64,000 bases of DNA, from the NCBI RefSeq assembly GCF_047314965.1, contig NZ_JBLBVK010000049.1, positions 59,338 to 123,337 of the forward strand, written 5' to 3'. The position numbers and the translations under genes are program-made. The stretch is from JAVJUV01 sp047314965 (GTDB lineage: Bacteria > Pseudomonadota > Alphaproteobacteria > Rhodobacterales > Rhodobacteraceae). Positions 7,610-16,561 of this stretch are shown piece after piece. The notes beneath the pieces were generated by a model. The model was not told the DNA's origin. It worked only from the letters and a program-made list of their open reading frames with translations, and made no database searches. The first letter of the stretch is position 1; every line of letters begins with the position of its first letter.

Positions 7610-9313
7610 ATGGCCCATTTCGACCCCAGCAGGAACATCGACATCCGCATTGCCCAGTTGTTCGTCGGGTTGACGGAAGACACGCCCTCGGCGGCGCGTG
7701 GTGAAGGCCTTCGGAATGCTCTCGACCGGATCATCGAAGACTGCGGCGCCGACCTGACCGAAGATGTCCGCGCGCGTTACCTGGACTATGCGAAAACGGT
7801 CCAGGCGTATTACGATGCCTGCCGCAAGGCGGCCGAGGCCGAGGAGTCCGAAAGCCCGGTCGAGACGAACGCCCGGCGGGAGGAGATCCGGGGCTTACAG
7901 GCCAGGATCAAGGAAATCACCGCGTTTCTGAAGTTCTCGTACCCCGCCGAGCGGCTTTACAAGGCAAAAAGCTTCGAGGAATTCTGCGCGGCGATGCCTG
8001 GCGTCGAGCTTGACCGACTTCATGGCACAACCGCCGGAAAGCTTTCCCCCTTCCCTCTGATCTGGGCGATTTCGGCGCGGGAGAAGCCGCTGGAACGGGT
8101 GCAACTGATGCTGGCGGCCGGCGCCCGGCTTGATCTGGCCACGCGTCTGCGCAGCACCGTTCTGCATGAGATGGCGGCCATGAACCGCAAGGCCGCCGTC
8201 CGGCTGCCGATCCTGCGGCTTCTGGTATTCAAGGGCGCCGACCTGGAGGCGCCGGACATTCACGGCCGAACTCCTTTGACCATCGCGGTCGAGATGGGCA
8301 GCACGGAGGACGTGGGCCATTTCCTGGCGGCCGGCTCCAGGGTTCGCGACGTGGACCTGAAGCGTGCGGTCCAAAAGCCCGACAAGCTGCGGCTGTTGCT
8401 GGACCAAATCGGCGATGACGCCGAACGGGTTCGGATGGCCGCCGGGCTTGGCGGGTGGTGGCGGGGCGAGATCGCCACGTGGAAAAGCTATGCCGAGGAT
8501 GCCCTCAAAGGCGGCGCGAAAGGCGTTTTCCATGCGCAGATCGTCTCCAATCTTGAGCGGTCGCTTGCCATGATCGCCGCCCTTCCCGGATACCAGCAGG
8601 CGGGGGCAGGCCGAAAGGTCACATGGCAGGAAGAACCGGCGGTGTTCCAGTCGATTCAGAATGCCGAGACATTGCACGAGTTCCGCGTGGCGCTGGCCCG
8701 TGTCGAAGTCGGTTCCTTCGACTTGAGGGGGGATCACCCAATTTACTGGCCGATCCGGGCATCCGAGGATCGGCTGGAGAAGCTTTGGCTGATGCTATCG
8801 GCGGGCGCCTCGGTGAAGGGCGCGCCGGGAAACGGCGAAGCCTTGCATATCTTTGCCATGGACGGTCGCAAGGATGCCGAGGAGCAACTCGGCATCGCCC
8901 GGATGCTGGTGCAGGCAGGGGCGGATCTGGAAGCCCGGCAATATGACGGCAAGACCCCCTTGGCATGTGCGGTGGCGGCACGACACGCGGTCGAGGCCGC
9001 GGCTCTGCTCGAGTTGGGCGCGAACCCGAACGTGACGCTGGAATGGGGCACCATGTGGGGCCGTCGCTTCATTGCACCCCTGCTGTTCGCCGCTGCCGAG
9101 GACGAGCGGGTGTTTCGCCTGTTGCTGGGCCACGGTGCCGACACCGATTGCCGCGACAGTGAAGGGCGGACGCTGGTGACGTATCTGCAAAGCGGGATGA
9201 ACGCGACCGAGGCCGACCTGGAACGCGGTAACATGTCGGGCAACCTGATGCGTCGCCTGAAGCGAAGCCATCGCGCTTTGGGCAAGTCGCTGTTGCTTCT
9301 CGACGCACGCTGA
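7610..9313 (+). CDS. Ankyrin-repeat protein
   Basis: A 567-residue soluble-looking protein without a signal peptide. Ankyrin-type units are visible in the middle (LLVFKGADLEAPDIHGRTPL, then IAVEMGSTEDVGHFLAAG) and in the C-terminal third (RMLVQAGADLEARQYDGKTP, then CAVAARHAVEAAALLELGAN, then LLLGHGADTDCRDSEGRTLV). The N-terminal ~150 residues are helical and Glu-rich with no repeat. The two repeat blocks are separated by about 150 residues without clear repeats. Ankyrin arrays bind proteins; the partner is unknown. Convergent with the stress-protein gene, leaving a gap of only nine bases. Confidence 0.75.
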   Translation: MAHFDPSRNIDIRIAQLFVGLTEDTPSAARGEGLRNALDRIIEDCGADLTEDVRARYLDYAKTVQAYYDACRKAAEAEESESPVETNARREEIRGLQARIKEITAFLKFSYPAERLYKAKSFEEFCAAMPGVELDRLHGTTAGKLSPFPLIWAISAREKPLERVQLMLAAGARLDLATRLRSTVLHEMAAMNRKAAVRLPILRLLVFKGADLEAPDIHGRTPLTIAVEMGSTEDVGHFLAAGSRVRDVDLKRAVQKPDKLRLLLDQIGDDAERVRMAAGLGGWWRGEIATWKSYAEDALKGGAKGVFHAQIVSNLERSLAMIAALPGYQQAGAGRKVTWQEEPAVFQSIQNAETLHEFRVALARVEVGSFDLRGDHPIYWPIRASEDRLEKLWLMLSAGASVKGAPGNGEALHIFAMDGRKDAEEQLGIARMLVQAGADLEARQYDGKTPLACAVAARHAVEAAALLELGANPNVTLEWGTMWGRRFIAPLLFAAAEDERVFRLLLGHGADTDCRDSEGRTLVTYLQSGMNATEADLERGNMSGNLMRRLKRSHRALGKSLLLLDAR

Positions 9314-9322
9314 TCGCCGGGA

Positions 9323-10135
9323 TCAACCGAGAGCGACCAGCAGGTCAGCGGGCGGGTCGCGCATGAGTGACGAGGTGGACGATCCAAGTTTGTGAAGCCC
9401 GATGCCCGACCTCGTATGCGCCCCGATGGCAAGCACTTGCGGCCGGTAGGATTTCAGCTTGCGCTCGAGGACTTCCCGGAAACTACCCGCGACGACCTCG
9501 GGCACATTGCCCAGCACACCGTGGTTCTTCTGCCATGCCGCCGCGAGTTCCTCGGTCTCGCGCCTGACCGCACGCGCCATCTCCGTGTCCGCTCCGCCGG
9601 TCAGCCCGAAGAACGGGACGTGGTAGGCGTGGATGGATGCCACTTCCGCTCCGGGCGCAATCCTGTTGGCCGCGGATACCGCTTCGGCGCAGGCGCGAGA
9701 GAAATCGATCGCGACGAGAACCTTTTCGTACGGGCGATCTACCGGATCCCGGACCAGAAGAACCGGGCGGGCCGATAGGGCCACGATGCGCTCCATCGTC
9801 GTTTCCCGGAAGGCGTCCAAGAAATCCCGGCGGCGATGCAAACCGAGCACGAGGAGATCGGCATCATAGTCTTCCGCCAGGCCGAGAACACCGGGAACCA
9901 CGTCGCCCCGCCGCACATCCAGGAGAGCGTTCGTGCCGCCATGGGCGTCGAGCATGGCCCGAAGCCGGGTCTCGGTGCGAGTTCCGAGTTCTACCCCGAG
10001 CGACTCGGGCATGGCGTCATCTATGATCGAAATGACGATGCATTCCGAGTTCAGCTCTGAGGACAGGCGAAGCGCCCGCTCGACCGCGCGGTCGGAGCGT
10101 TCCGACAGATCCGTTGCAACGACAATCTTTCTCAT
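9323..10135 (-). CDS. Universal stress protein, two tandem Usp domains
   Basis: 270 residues with two Usp folds in tandem. The first begins KIVVATDLSERSDRAVERA and has an ADLLVLGLHRRRD strand. The second begins KVLVAIDFSRACAEAVSAA and ends near VLAIGAHTRSGIG, which resembles the nucleotide-binding G-x-x-G region. Family members respond to starvation, redox or energy stress; whether this one binds ATP cannot be decided by eye. It lies 79 bases downstream of the epimerase gene on the same strand. Confidence 0.9.
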   Translation of the reverse strand: MRKIVVATDLSERSDRAVERALRLSSELNSECIVISIIDDAMPESLGVELGTRTETRLRAMLDAHGGTNALLDVRRGDVVPGVLGLAEDYDADLLVLGLHRRRDFLDAFRETTMERIVALSARPVLLVRDPVDRPYEKVLVAIDFSRACAEAVSAANRIAPGAEVASIHAYHVPFFGLTGGADTEMARAVRRETEELAAAWQKNHGVLGNVPEVVAGSFREVLERKLKSYRPQVLAIGAHTRSGIGLHKLGSSTSSLMRDPPADLLVALG

Positions 10136-10214
10136 TGGAGCCCCCTTCTGTCGAAGACAGACGAAAGCTAACCGATTTCGTCAGGCCAGACCTTGCCCCG
10201 GATCAAACCGATGT

Positions 10215-11117
10215 TCAGGCGCGCGTCGGGTCGTCGAGATACATGCGCCAGTTGTGCGCCGGGCGATACCCGACCATACGCTTCGCCTTGTCGTTGGAGT
10301 AGAATGTCTCGTTCTCGCCCATGTCCTTTGTGATCGGTACACCGGAGTAGAACGTGCCGATCAGCTCGGCGGTCGTCGCGGCGACCGAGTGATCGTCGTT
10401 CGAGACGTTGAACACCTCGTATCCCAGACCATCGGTTTGCAGGCAGCATTCCACCATCTCGCCCAGGTCGCGCACATCGATATAGGCAAAGATGTTGCGA
10501 CGGCGCTTTTCGGGTTCGGTGATGAAATCCGGGAACATGGATTTGTACTCGTGCGGCTCGATCACGTTGTTGATCCGAAGTCCGTAGATATCCGCCCCAC
10601 TGCGGCGCTGGAACGAGCGCGCCGTCACCTCGTTGACAACCTTGGACATGGCGTAGCTGTCCTGTGGCACGGTCGGATGTTCTTCGTCGACGGGGATGTA
10701 CTCGGGCTTGCGCTCGCCATCGGCAAAGCAGACGCCATAGGTCGTTTCGGATGACGCGAAGATTACCTTTCGGACCCCGGCCCGCAGAGCGGCGTCGATG
10801 ACATTGTATGTGCCGAGCGTGTTCACCCGGTAGCACTCGTTGTCCGAGGTGATCATGATCCGAGGCACAGCCGCGAAGTGAACGACGGCATCGAACGAAG
10901 GCATTCCGGTGCCGGGTTCAAGTTCGTCGAAATCCGCATAGTTCGTCATCACGTCGTACATCTGTCCCGGATCGGTGATGTCGGCGATCCGGTTCAGGAC
11001 GCCCGGATGGTCGAGGGGCTTGAGATCCACGTTCAGGACGCGGTGCCCCTTGGCCATGAGATACGGGACTACATGGCGGCCGGCCTTGCCGGTGCCTCCG
11101 GTGAAAAGAATGCGCAT
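10215..11117 (-). CDS. NAD(P)-dependent epimerase/dehydratase (extended SDR)
   Basis: 300 residues. The N-terminal TGGTGKAGRHV is the Rossmann nucleotide-binding loop. FASSETTYG and YAMSK give the catalytic Ser/Thr and the Y-x-x-x-K pair of extended short-chain dehydrogenases. The C-terminal half resembles GalE-like sugar-nucleotide epimerases, but the substrate cannot be inferred. The start is preceded by a GGAGGGA ribosome site. It probably shares a transcript with the downstream universal stress protein gene. Confidence 0.85.
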   Translation of the reverse strand: MRILFTGGTGKAGRHVVPYLMAKGHRVLNVDLKPLDHPGVLNRIADITDPGQMYDVMTNYADFDELEPGTGMPSFDAVVHFAAVPRIMITSDNECYRVNTLGTYNVIDAALRAGVRKVIFASSETTYGVCFADGERKPEYIPVDEEHPTVPQDSYAMSKVVNEVTARSFQRRSGADIYGLRINNVIEPHEYKSMFPDFITEPEKRRRNIFAYIDVRDLGEMVECCLQTDGLGYEVFNVSNDDHSVAATTAELIGTFYSGVPITKDMGENETFYSNDKAKRMVGYRPAHNWRMYLDDPTRA

Positions 11118-11153
11118 GATGTTCCCTCCTTCTGCCCGGGTATCCCCGGGTCT

Positions 11154-12467
11154 TCAGTTTACATTCTCGACGCCGTCGGGCTGGCCGACAACGACAAACC
11201 GCAACTCCTCCGGACGAAAGAGCCGCTCGGCGATACGCTTGACGTCATCCAGCGTCACCGTGTTCACCTTATCGTTGCGGGTATTGATGTAGTCGGGTGT
11301 CAGCCCCTGCATCTGCATGCCCACCATGATCCGCGCGATAGGGCCATTTCCATCGAAACGAAGCGGATAGGCACCGGTCAGGTAAGTCTTGATCTCGTCG
11401 AGTTCGTCCTGGGTGACGCCCTCTTGCGCGATGCGCGACCACTCGTCCTTTACCACCTCGATCGCCTGCGCCATCCGGTCGTTCGCAGTCGCGAACTGGC
11501 CAAGCAGGAGGTCGGCATAGTCGTAATCGGCGAGGAAGGTTCCGACACCATAGGTCAGTCCGCGCTTCTCGCGCACCTCGTCCGACAGTCGAGACTGCCG
11601 CCCGCTGCCGCCGAAGATCTCGTTCGCGACATAGGCGGCGAAGAAATCGGGATCGTCCCGATCGATGCCCACATGTCCAAACAGGGCAACCGATTGCGGG
11701 GTTTCGAACGGTACGAGGGTAACGCCGCCTGTCAGAGCCAATTCTGCCGTTTCGGGCATCGGGGCACCGGTTTCCGACAGGTCGGACAAAAGCGCGTCGA
11801 TGATAGCGCCCAGTTCGTCGGCAGTGATGTCACCGGCGGCGCCTATGAAGACACGGTCTTTCGCCATCACCGCCCTGTGCGCGGCGAGAATGTCGTCACG
11901 GGTCAACGCGGCAACGCTTTCCAGTGTGCCGTCCCTGGACGATCCGTAGGGGTGGTCGCCAAAGGTCATTTGGTCGAACGTGCGTCCGGCGATACTGTTC
12001 GGGTCGGTCTCGTCCGAGCGGATACCGGAAAGCACCTGTGCGCGGACACGCTCGATCGCTTCGTCGTCGAACCTCGGATTCACCAGGGCTTCGCGCAAAA
12101 GCGCGACGGCCTGATCCCGGTTCTCGGTCAGGAAGCGCGCCGATACGGTGAGCGCGTCGTCATGGACACTGAATGAGTAGCTGGCAGCCAGTGCATCCCG
12201 TGCCGCGATGAAGGCGCGCGCGTCCATGTCGCCGGCCCCCTCCTCGATGAGACCGGTCATCAGGTTTGTGACACCGCGCTTGCCTTCCGGATCGAGCGAG
12301 GCGCCGCCCTTGAAGCGGATTTCGATGGCGACAAACGGGATCGAATGTTCTTCGACAAGCCAGGCCTCGAAACCCTGAGGCGTGGTGACCTCCTGGATTT
12401 CGACAGCAGCAAGCGCCGGACCCGACAGGAAGAGAGCGGTAGCGAACGCGAGGAAGGCGCGGATCAT
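11154..12467 (-). CDS. M16 peptidase family protein lacking the zinc-binding motif
   Basis: 437 residues with an N-terminal export signal (about residues 1-20, ending PALA). At the place where active M16 enzymes have H-x-x-E-H, this protein reads TNLMTGLIEEG, so it should not bind catalytic zinc. It overlaps the active M16 gene upstream by four bases (ATGA). M16B peptidases often work as heterodimers of one active and one inactive subunit, and this gene fits the second role. Late in the protein, residues of the G-L-T-Y-G type in the C-terminal domain are present. Predicted periplasmic. Confidence 0.9.
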   Translation of the reverse strand: MIRAFLAFATALFLSGPALAAVEIQEVTTPQGFEAWLVEEHSIPFVAIEIRFKGGASLDPEGKRGVTNLMTGLIEEGAGDMDARAFIAARDALAASYSFSVHDDALTVSARFLTENRDQAVALLREALVNPRFDDEAIERVRAQVLSGIRSDETDPNSIAGRTFDQMTFGDHPYGSSRDGTLESVAALTRDDILAAHRAVMAKDRVFIGAAGDITADELGAIIDALLSDLSETGAPMPETAELALTGGVTLVPFETPQSVALFGHVGIDRDDPDFFAAYVANEIFGGSGRQSRLSDEVREKRGLTYGVGTFLADYDYADLLLGQFATANDRMAQAIEVVKDEWSRIAQEGVTQDELDEIKTYLTGAYPLRFDGNGPIARIMVGMQMQGLTPDYINTRNDKVNTVTLDDVKRIAERLFRPEELRFVVVGQPDGVENVN

Positions 12468-13807
12468 TGGCTCACCTCCGCGGCGTCCGTGGGCATGACA
12501 TAGCCTGTCACCGCGTTGCGACGGTCGAACACTTCATGCGCCGCGGCGATGATGTCTTCTTCGGTCACCGCCTCCAGGATCGCAGGCCAGGCCTGGATAT
12601 CGGCGATGGTCAAGCCGCTGGTCAGGCCGCTGCCATAACGGTTCGCGACGGTCGAGATGTCGTCCAGCGCATAGATTTCGGAGGATCGGACTTGCATCTT
12701 GATGCGTGCAAGATCCTCGGGATCCACGCCTTCTTCCAGAAATTCCGCGACCGCCTGATCCATGGCCGCCTCGGCCTCTTCAAGTGACATGCCCTCAGCA
12801 GGAACGATCGCCAGGCCGAAGGTCGTGTCATCGAGCATCTGGCCCGAATACCACGCAGCGGAGTAGATCGCCTTTGGCGGGCCGAAATTCAGTTTTTCGG
12901 CGAAGACGGACGTCTGGGGCGACCCGCCGAGGACCTGAGCCAGCATCGTGAGCGCTGCCGCCTTTTCCTGCGCACCGGGATCACGCTCGGGCGCGAGATA
13001 GGTTCGGACCACGTAAGGATCGGCGACCCTTGGATCCGTGAACACCAAACGACGTTCGGCCAGTTGCGGCGGCTCGACGACCCTTTTGCGCGGCTTCACG
13101 GCGGGGTTCGGTGGGATCACCCCATAATAGGTCTCAGCCAACTCACGCACCTGTTCGGGTTCGACATCTCCAGCGACGACGAGGATCGCGTTGTTCGGCC
13201 CGTAGTGCTGTTCGTAGAAGCTAACCGCGTCTTCGAGCGTCAGGCTGTGCGCCTCGTGTTTCCAACCGATGATCGGGATGCCGTAGGGGTGGTTCAGGTA
13301 TTGCGCGGCGCTGCGCTGCTCGGCGAAAAGAGCGCCAGGATCGTTTTCGGTTCTCAGGTTGCGCTCTTCGATGACGACATCGCGCTCGGTGGCGATATCG
13401 TCCTCGACGAGGGCGAGACCGTCCATGCGGCTGGCCTCCATGCGCATAACCAGTTCCAGCCGATCCGCCGCGATGCGCTGGAAATAGCCTGTGTAGTCAT
13501 AGGAAGTGAACGCGTTGTCGCTGCCCCCATTTCGGGCGACAGTCTCGGAGAGCTCACCGGATTCCAGTTCGTCCGTGGCCTTGAACATCAGGTGTTCAAG
13601 GAAATGAGCGATGCCCGACTGCCCCGGGGGCTCGTCCGCGGAGCCGACACGGTACCAGACCATGTGCACGACGGCGGGCGCACGGTGATCTTCGATCACG
13701 ACGACTTCCAAGCCGTTGTCCAGTTTGAAATCGGTCACTTCAGCAGCCTGCAGGGGCAAGACCATGCTGAGCACTGCGGGGATCAGGGCGGCAAGAAACT
13801 GACGCAT
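12464..13807 (-). CDS. M16 zinc metallopeptidase, catalytic subunit
   Basis: 447 residues with an N-terminal signal (MRQFLAALIPAVLSMVLPLQAAE). The inverted zinc motif HFLEH sits in GIAHFLEHLMFK, with the expected downstream Glu in the ATERDVVIEER segment. Predicted periplasmic or membrane-associated peptidase of the pitrilysin/PqqL-like M16B group. The ATG at 13807 is preferred over a GTG two codons earlier because GGAGAAG is well spaced to the ATG. It is followed by the inactive partner gene with an ATGA overlap. Confidence 0.93.
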   Translation of the reverse strand: MRQFLAALIPAVLSMVLPLQAAEVTDFKLDNGLEVVVIEDHRAPAVVHMVWYRVGSADEPPGQSGIAHFLEHLMFKATDELESGELSETVARNGGSDNAFTSYDYTGYFQRIAADRLELVMRMEASRMDGLALVEDDIATERDVVIEERNLRTENDPGALFAEQRSAAQYLNHPYGIPIIGWKHEAHSLTLEDAVSFYEQHYGPNNAILVVAGDVEPEQVRELAETYYGVIPPNPAVKPRKRVVEPPQLAERRLVFTDPRVADPYVVRTYLAPERDPGAQEKAAALTMLAQVLGGSPQTSVFAEKLNFGPPKAIYSAAWYSGQMLDDTTFGLAIVPAEGMSLEEAEAAMDQAVAEFLEEGVDPEDLARIKMQVRSSEIYALDDISTVANRYGSGLTSGLTIADIQAWPAILEAVTEEDIIAAAHEVFDRRNAVTGYVMPTDAAEVSQ

Positions 13808-13903
13808 CGACACTCTTCTCCGTTCGTTTACCTGGTAGAAATGAGGGCGATATTGGCGCTCTTCAAGCTCCGCTTACGCGGACGTGAGCGAAGCGCCGGC
13901 CCA

Positions 13904-14425
13904 TTATTCGTCTTCGGCCGGATCAGGTGGTACTGCGGATGTGCGAATTCCGGCCCGGCGGAGGCGTTCCAGCTCGGCGTATTGATCGAGGGCCAGGGGT
14001 TCGTAGGCGCGGAAATAGACATTCACGTTGAACAGCCGTTCCAGCAGGCGTCCATCGTTCTGGCGACGGTATTCGAGATCGGCGGCCGCCAGATCAGCGC
14101 GGATCGCGGGATCGACGCCATAGCGGCCAGCATAGGCGACAAGGGCTCCGTCGGCCGAGCGGCGGGTCAGTACCTCGGGGTTGCCGCCCATTGCCACTGC
14201 CGCGTCGGCGAAGGGCGTAGGATCGGTCAGGTTGGTCCCGCCGGGCGTCGGATCGGGCAGCGCGGCCATGTCCGCAGGCATTTCAAGCGGCTTGGCCGGC
14301 AGGATCGCGAACTCGTCGGGGCCTTCGGAGCGCGGCTGGCTGATGTTGAGAAGGTTCGGCTCATCCGAGCCGCCGCATGCAGCGAGCGTCAGAAACGCCA
14401 TTGCCATGAGTATCAGTGGTCGCAT
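13904..14425 (-). CDS. DUF3035 family lipoprotein
   Basis: 173 residues. The signal peptide ends in LAAC (Cys17), so the protein is an outer-envelope lipoprotein candidate. The mature part starts GGSDEPNLLNI and contains the P-D-E-F-A-I-L-P-x-x-P-L-E-M-P segment that I recognise in DUF3035 proteins of alphaproteobacteria, some discussed as BAM-associated. It lies 27 bases after lspA, the gene whose product would process it, and 96 bases before the M16 pair. Function not established. Confidence 0.8.
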   Translation of the reverse strand: MRPLILMAMAFLTLAACGGSDEPNLLNISQPRSEGPDEFAILPAKPLEMPADMAALPDPTPGGTNLTDPTPFADAAVAMGGNPEVLTRRSADGALVAYAGRYGVDPAIRADLAAADLEYRRQNDGRLLERLFNVNVYFRAYEPLALDQYAELERLRRAGIRTSAVPPDPAEDE

Positions 14426-14452
14426 CGTGCCTCCCGAGGCCTTTTTCCCCTC

Positions 14453-14950
14453 TTACCCGGTCCCGCCCTCGACGTCACGGTCCTTTGGTGCCTCACCCGT
14501 GAGGAAGATCAGGCCGATGGCGCCGAGGAAAATCGAGATATCCGCCACGTTGAAGGACCAGGGATTTTCAAAGCCGCAACAGGCCATGTTCAGGAAGTCG
14601 GCAACCGCGCCGTACACGATCCTGTCAATCACGTTGCCGATCGCCCCGCCCAGAACGAGTCCCGCGGACATCTGCACCCAGAGGCCCGGCCGGTCGCGAC
14701 GCATCCACCAGACAATCCATGCACTGATCAGAAGCGCGAGGCCGACGAGGACCCAGCGCATGTCAAGGCCCGCTCCGATCCCGAAATTGATGCCCTGGTT
14801 CCACGCCATGCGGAAATTCAGGAAGGGATCGAGTACCATGATCGTCTGGCGCGTCTTGAGATCCAGATACTGCACGACGAACAGCTTGGTTAGCTGGTCG
14901 AGGACAAACACGACAATCGCCGTGCGGGTCATGATCGCAAGCGTCGGCAT
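14453..14950 (-). CDS. lspA: Lipoprotein signal peptidase (signal peptidase II)
   Basis: 165-residue inner-membrane aspartic protease that cleaves prolipoprotein signals. Four membrane helices are visible. The two catalytic Asp blocks are present: G-N-V-I-D-R followed by G-A-V-A-D-F, and F-N-V-A-D-I. The ATG overlaps the purH stop by one base (TGATG). Its substrates include the DUF3035 lipoprotein directly downstream. Confidence 0.95.
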   Translation of the reverse strand: MPTLAIMTRTAIVVFVLDQLTKLFVVQYLDLKTRQTIMVLDPFLNFRMAWNQGINFGIGAGLDMRWVLVGLALLISAWIVWWMRRDRPGLWVQMSAGLVLGGAIGNVIDRIVYGAVADFLNMACCGFENPWSFNVADISIFLGAIGLIFLTGEAPKDRDVEGGTG

Positions 14951-16539
14951 CAGTGCCGGAAATGTCTCATGCCGGTGAAGACCATGGCAAGCCCTGCATC
15001 GTCTGCCGCTGCAATAACTGCGTCATCCCGCATGGAGCCTCCGGGCTGGATCACGGCGGTTGCGCCCGCCTCCGCCGCCGCGAGCAGGCCGTCGGGGAAC
15101 GGGAAGAAGGCATCGGATGCCACGACCGAACCGATGGCGGGGCTTTGATCGAGGCCGATTTCCTTGCCCATGCGCCCGGCCTTCAGTGCGGCGATGGTAG
15201 AGCTATCGACCCGGCTCATCTGGCCCGCGCCGATGCCGACGGTCTGTCCGCCTTTGGCATAGACGATGGCGTTGGACTTGACGTGTTTGGCGACGGTCCA
15301 GGCAAAAAGAAGATCAGCGACCTGGGCATCGGTGGGCGCCTTCCTGGTGACCACCTTCAGGTCAGAAGCCGCGATGTGCCCGTTGTCGTCGTCCTGAACC
15401 AGCCAGCCGCCCGAAACCTGTCTTGCGGCAAGGCGCGGAGCACGCAGATCAGGAAGACCTCCGGTTGTCAGAAGCCGCAGGTTCTTTTTTGCCGAAAAGA
15501 CCTCCTTGGCCTCATCGGTGGCGTCCGGGGCAATGACAACCTCGGTGAATATCTCCGAGATGGCGCGGGCCGTGTCACCGTCGAGCGTGCCGTTCAGGGC
15601 GACGATCCCTCCGAAGGCCGAGGTGCGGTCGCAGTCAAATGCACTCGCAAAAGCCGCCGCAAAACTTGCGCTGCGCGCCACTCCGCAGGGGTTGGCGTGC
15701 TTGATGATCGCGCATGCGGGGCCATCCTCGGGTGCGAATTCAGCGACCAGGCGGAAGGCGGCATCGGTGTCGTTGATGTTGTTGTAGCTGAGCTCCTTGC
15801 CCTGATGCTGAACAGCCGTCGCGACCCCGGGCTCGGCGGAGCCGTCGGTGTAGAACGCCGCCGCCTGATGTGGATTCTCGCCGTAACGGAGCCCCTGGGA
15901 CAGAGTGCCCGCGAACACCCGGCGGCGCGGCGTTGCCTCGCCTATGGCCGACGCCATCCAAGTGGAAACTGCGGCGTCATAGGCGCCCGTACGGGCATAA
16001 GCGGTCTGCGCGAGGCGCTGGCGAAACGCGTAGCTGGTGCCGCCGCCATTGGCGTCGAGCTCGGCCAGCATCGCCCCGTAGTCCTCGACATCCACGACGA
16101 CGTTGACGAACTTGTGGTTCTTCGCGGCCGCGCGGATCATTGCCGGCCCGCCGATGTCGATGTTCTCGATCGCCGTGTCGTAGTCGGCACCGGCTGCAAC
16201 CGTAGCCTCGAAGGGGTAGAGATTGACGACCAGCAGGTCGATCGCGCCAATGCCGTGCTCTTCCATCGACGCAACATGACCGGCATCGTCACGCAGCGCC
16301 AGAAGCCCGCCATGCACCGCGGGGTGCAACGTCTTGACCCGACCGTCCATCATCTCGGGGAAGCCGGTAAGCTCTGACACGTCGCGCACGGCGAGCCCGG
16401 CGTCGCGTAGCGCCTTCGCAGTCCCACCGGTGGAGACCAGATCGATGCCCCGTGTCGAGAGTTGTGTGGCGAATTCAACGAGTCCGGTCTTGTCTGAAAC
16501 GGAGAGAAGGGCGCGGCGCACCGGCTGAATATCTGTCAT
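14950..16539 (-). CDS. purH: Bifunctional AICAR transformylase / IMP cyclohydrolase
   Basis: 529 residues catalysing the last two steps of IMP synthesis. The N-terminal cyclohydrolase domain starts RRALLSVSDKTGLVEFA and includes LVSTGGTAKAL and GRVKTLHPAVHGG. The transformylase domain holds the LRYGENPHQ segment, the KHANPCGVA block and KSNAIVYAK. Normal length for the family. Heads the purH-lspA-DUF3035-M16 minus-strand series. Confidence 0.97.
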   Translation of the reverse strand: MTDIQPVRRALLSVSDKTGLVEFATQLSTRGIDLVSTGGTAKALRDAGLAVRDVSELTGFPEMMDGRVKTLHPAVHGGLLALRDDAGHVASMEEHGIGAIDLLVVNLYPFEATVAAGADYDTAIENIDIGGPAMIRAAAKNHKFVNVVVDVEDYGAMLAELDANGGGTSYAFRQRLAQTAYARTGAYDAAVSTWMASAIGEATPRRRVFAGTLSQGLRYGENPHQAAAFYTDGSAEPGVATAVQHQGKELSYNNINDTDAAFRLVAEFAPEDGPACAIIKHANPCGVARSASFAAAFASAFDCDRTSAFGGIVALNGTLDGDTARAISEIFTEVVIAPDATDEAKEVFSAKKNLRLLTTGGLPDLRAPRLAARQVSGGWLVQDDDNGHIAASDLKVVTRKAPTDAQVADLLFAWTVAKHVKSNAIVYAKGGQTVGIGAGQMSRVDSSTIAALKAGRMGKEIGLDQSPAIGSVVASDAFFPFPDGLLAAAEAGATAVIQPGGSMRDDAVIAAADDAGLAMVFTGMRHFRH

Positions 16540-16561
16540 GTCTGGATCAGTTCCTGCTGTC

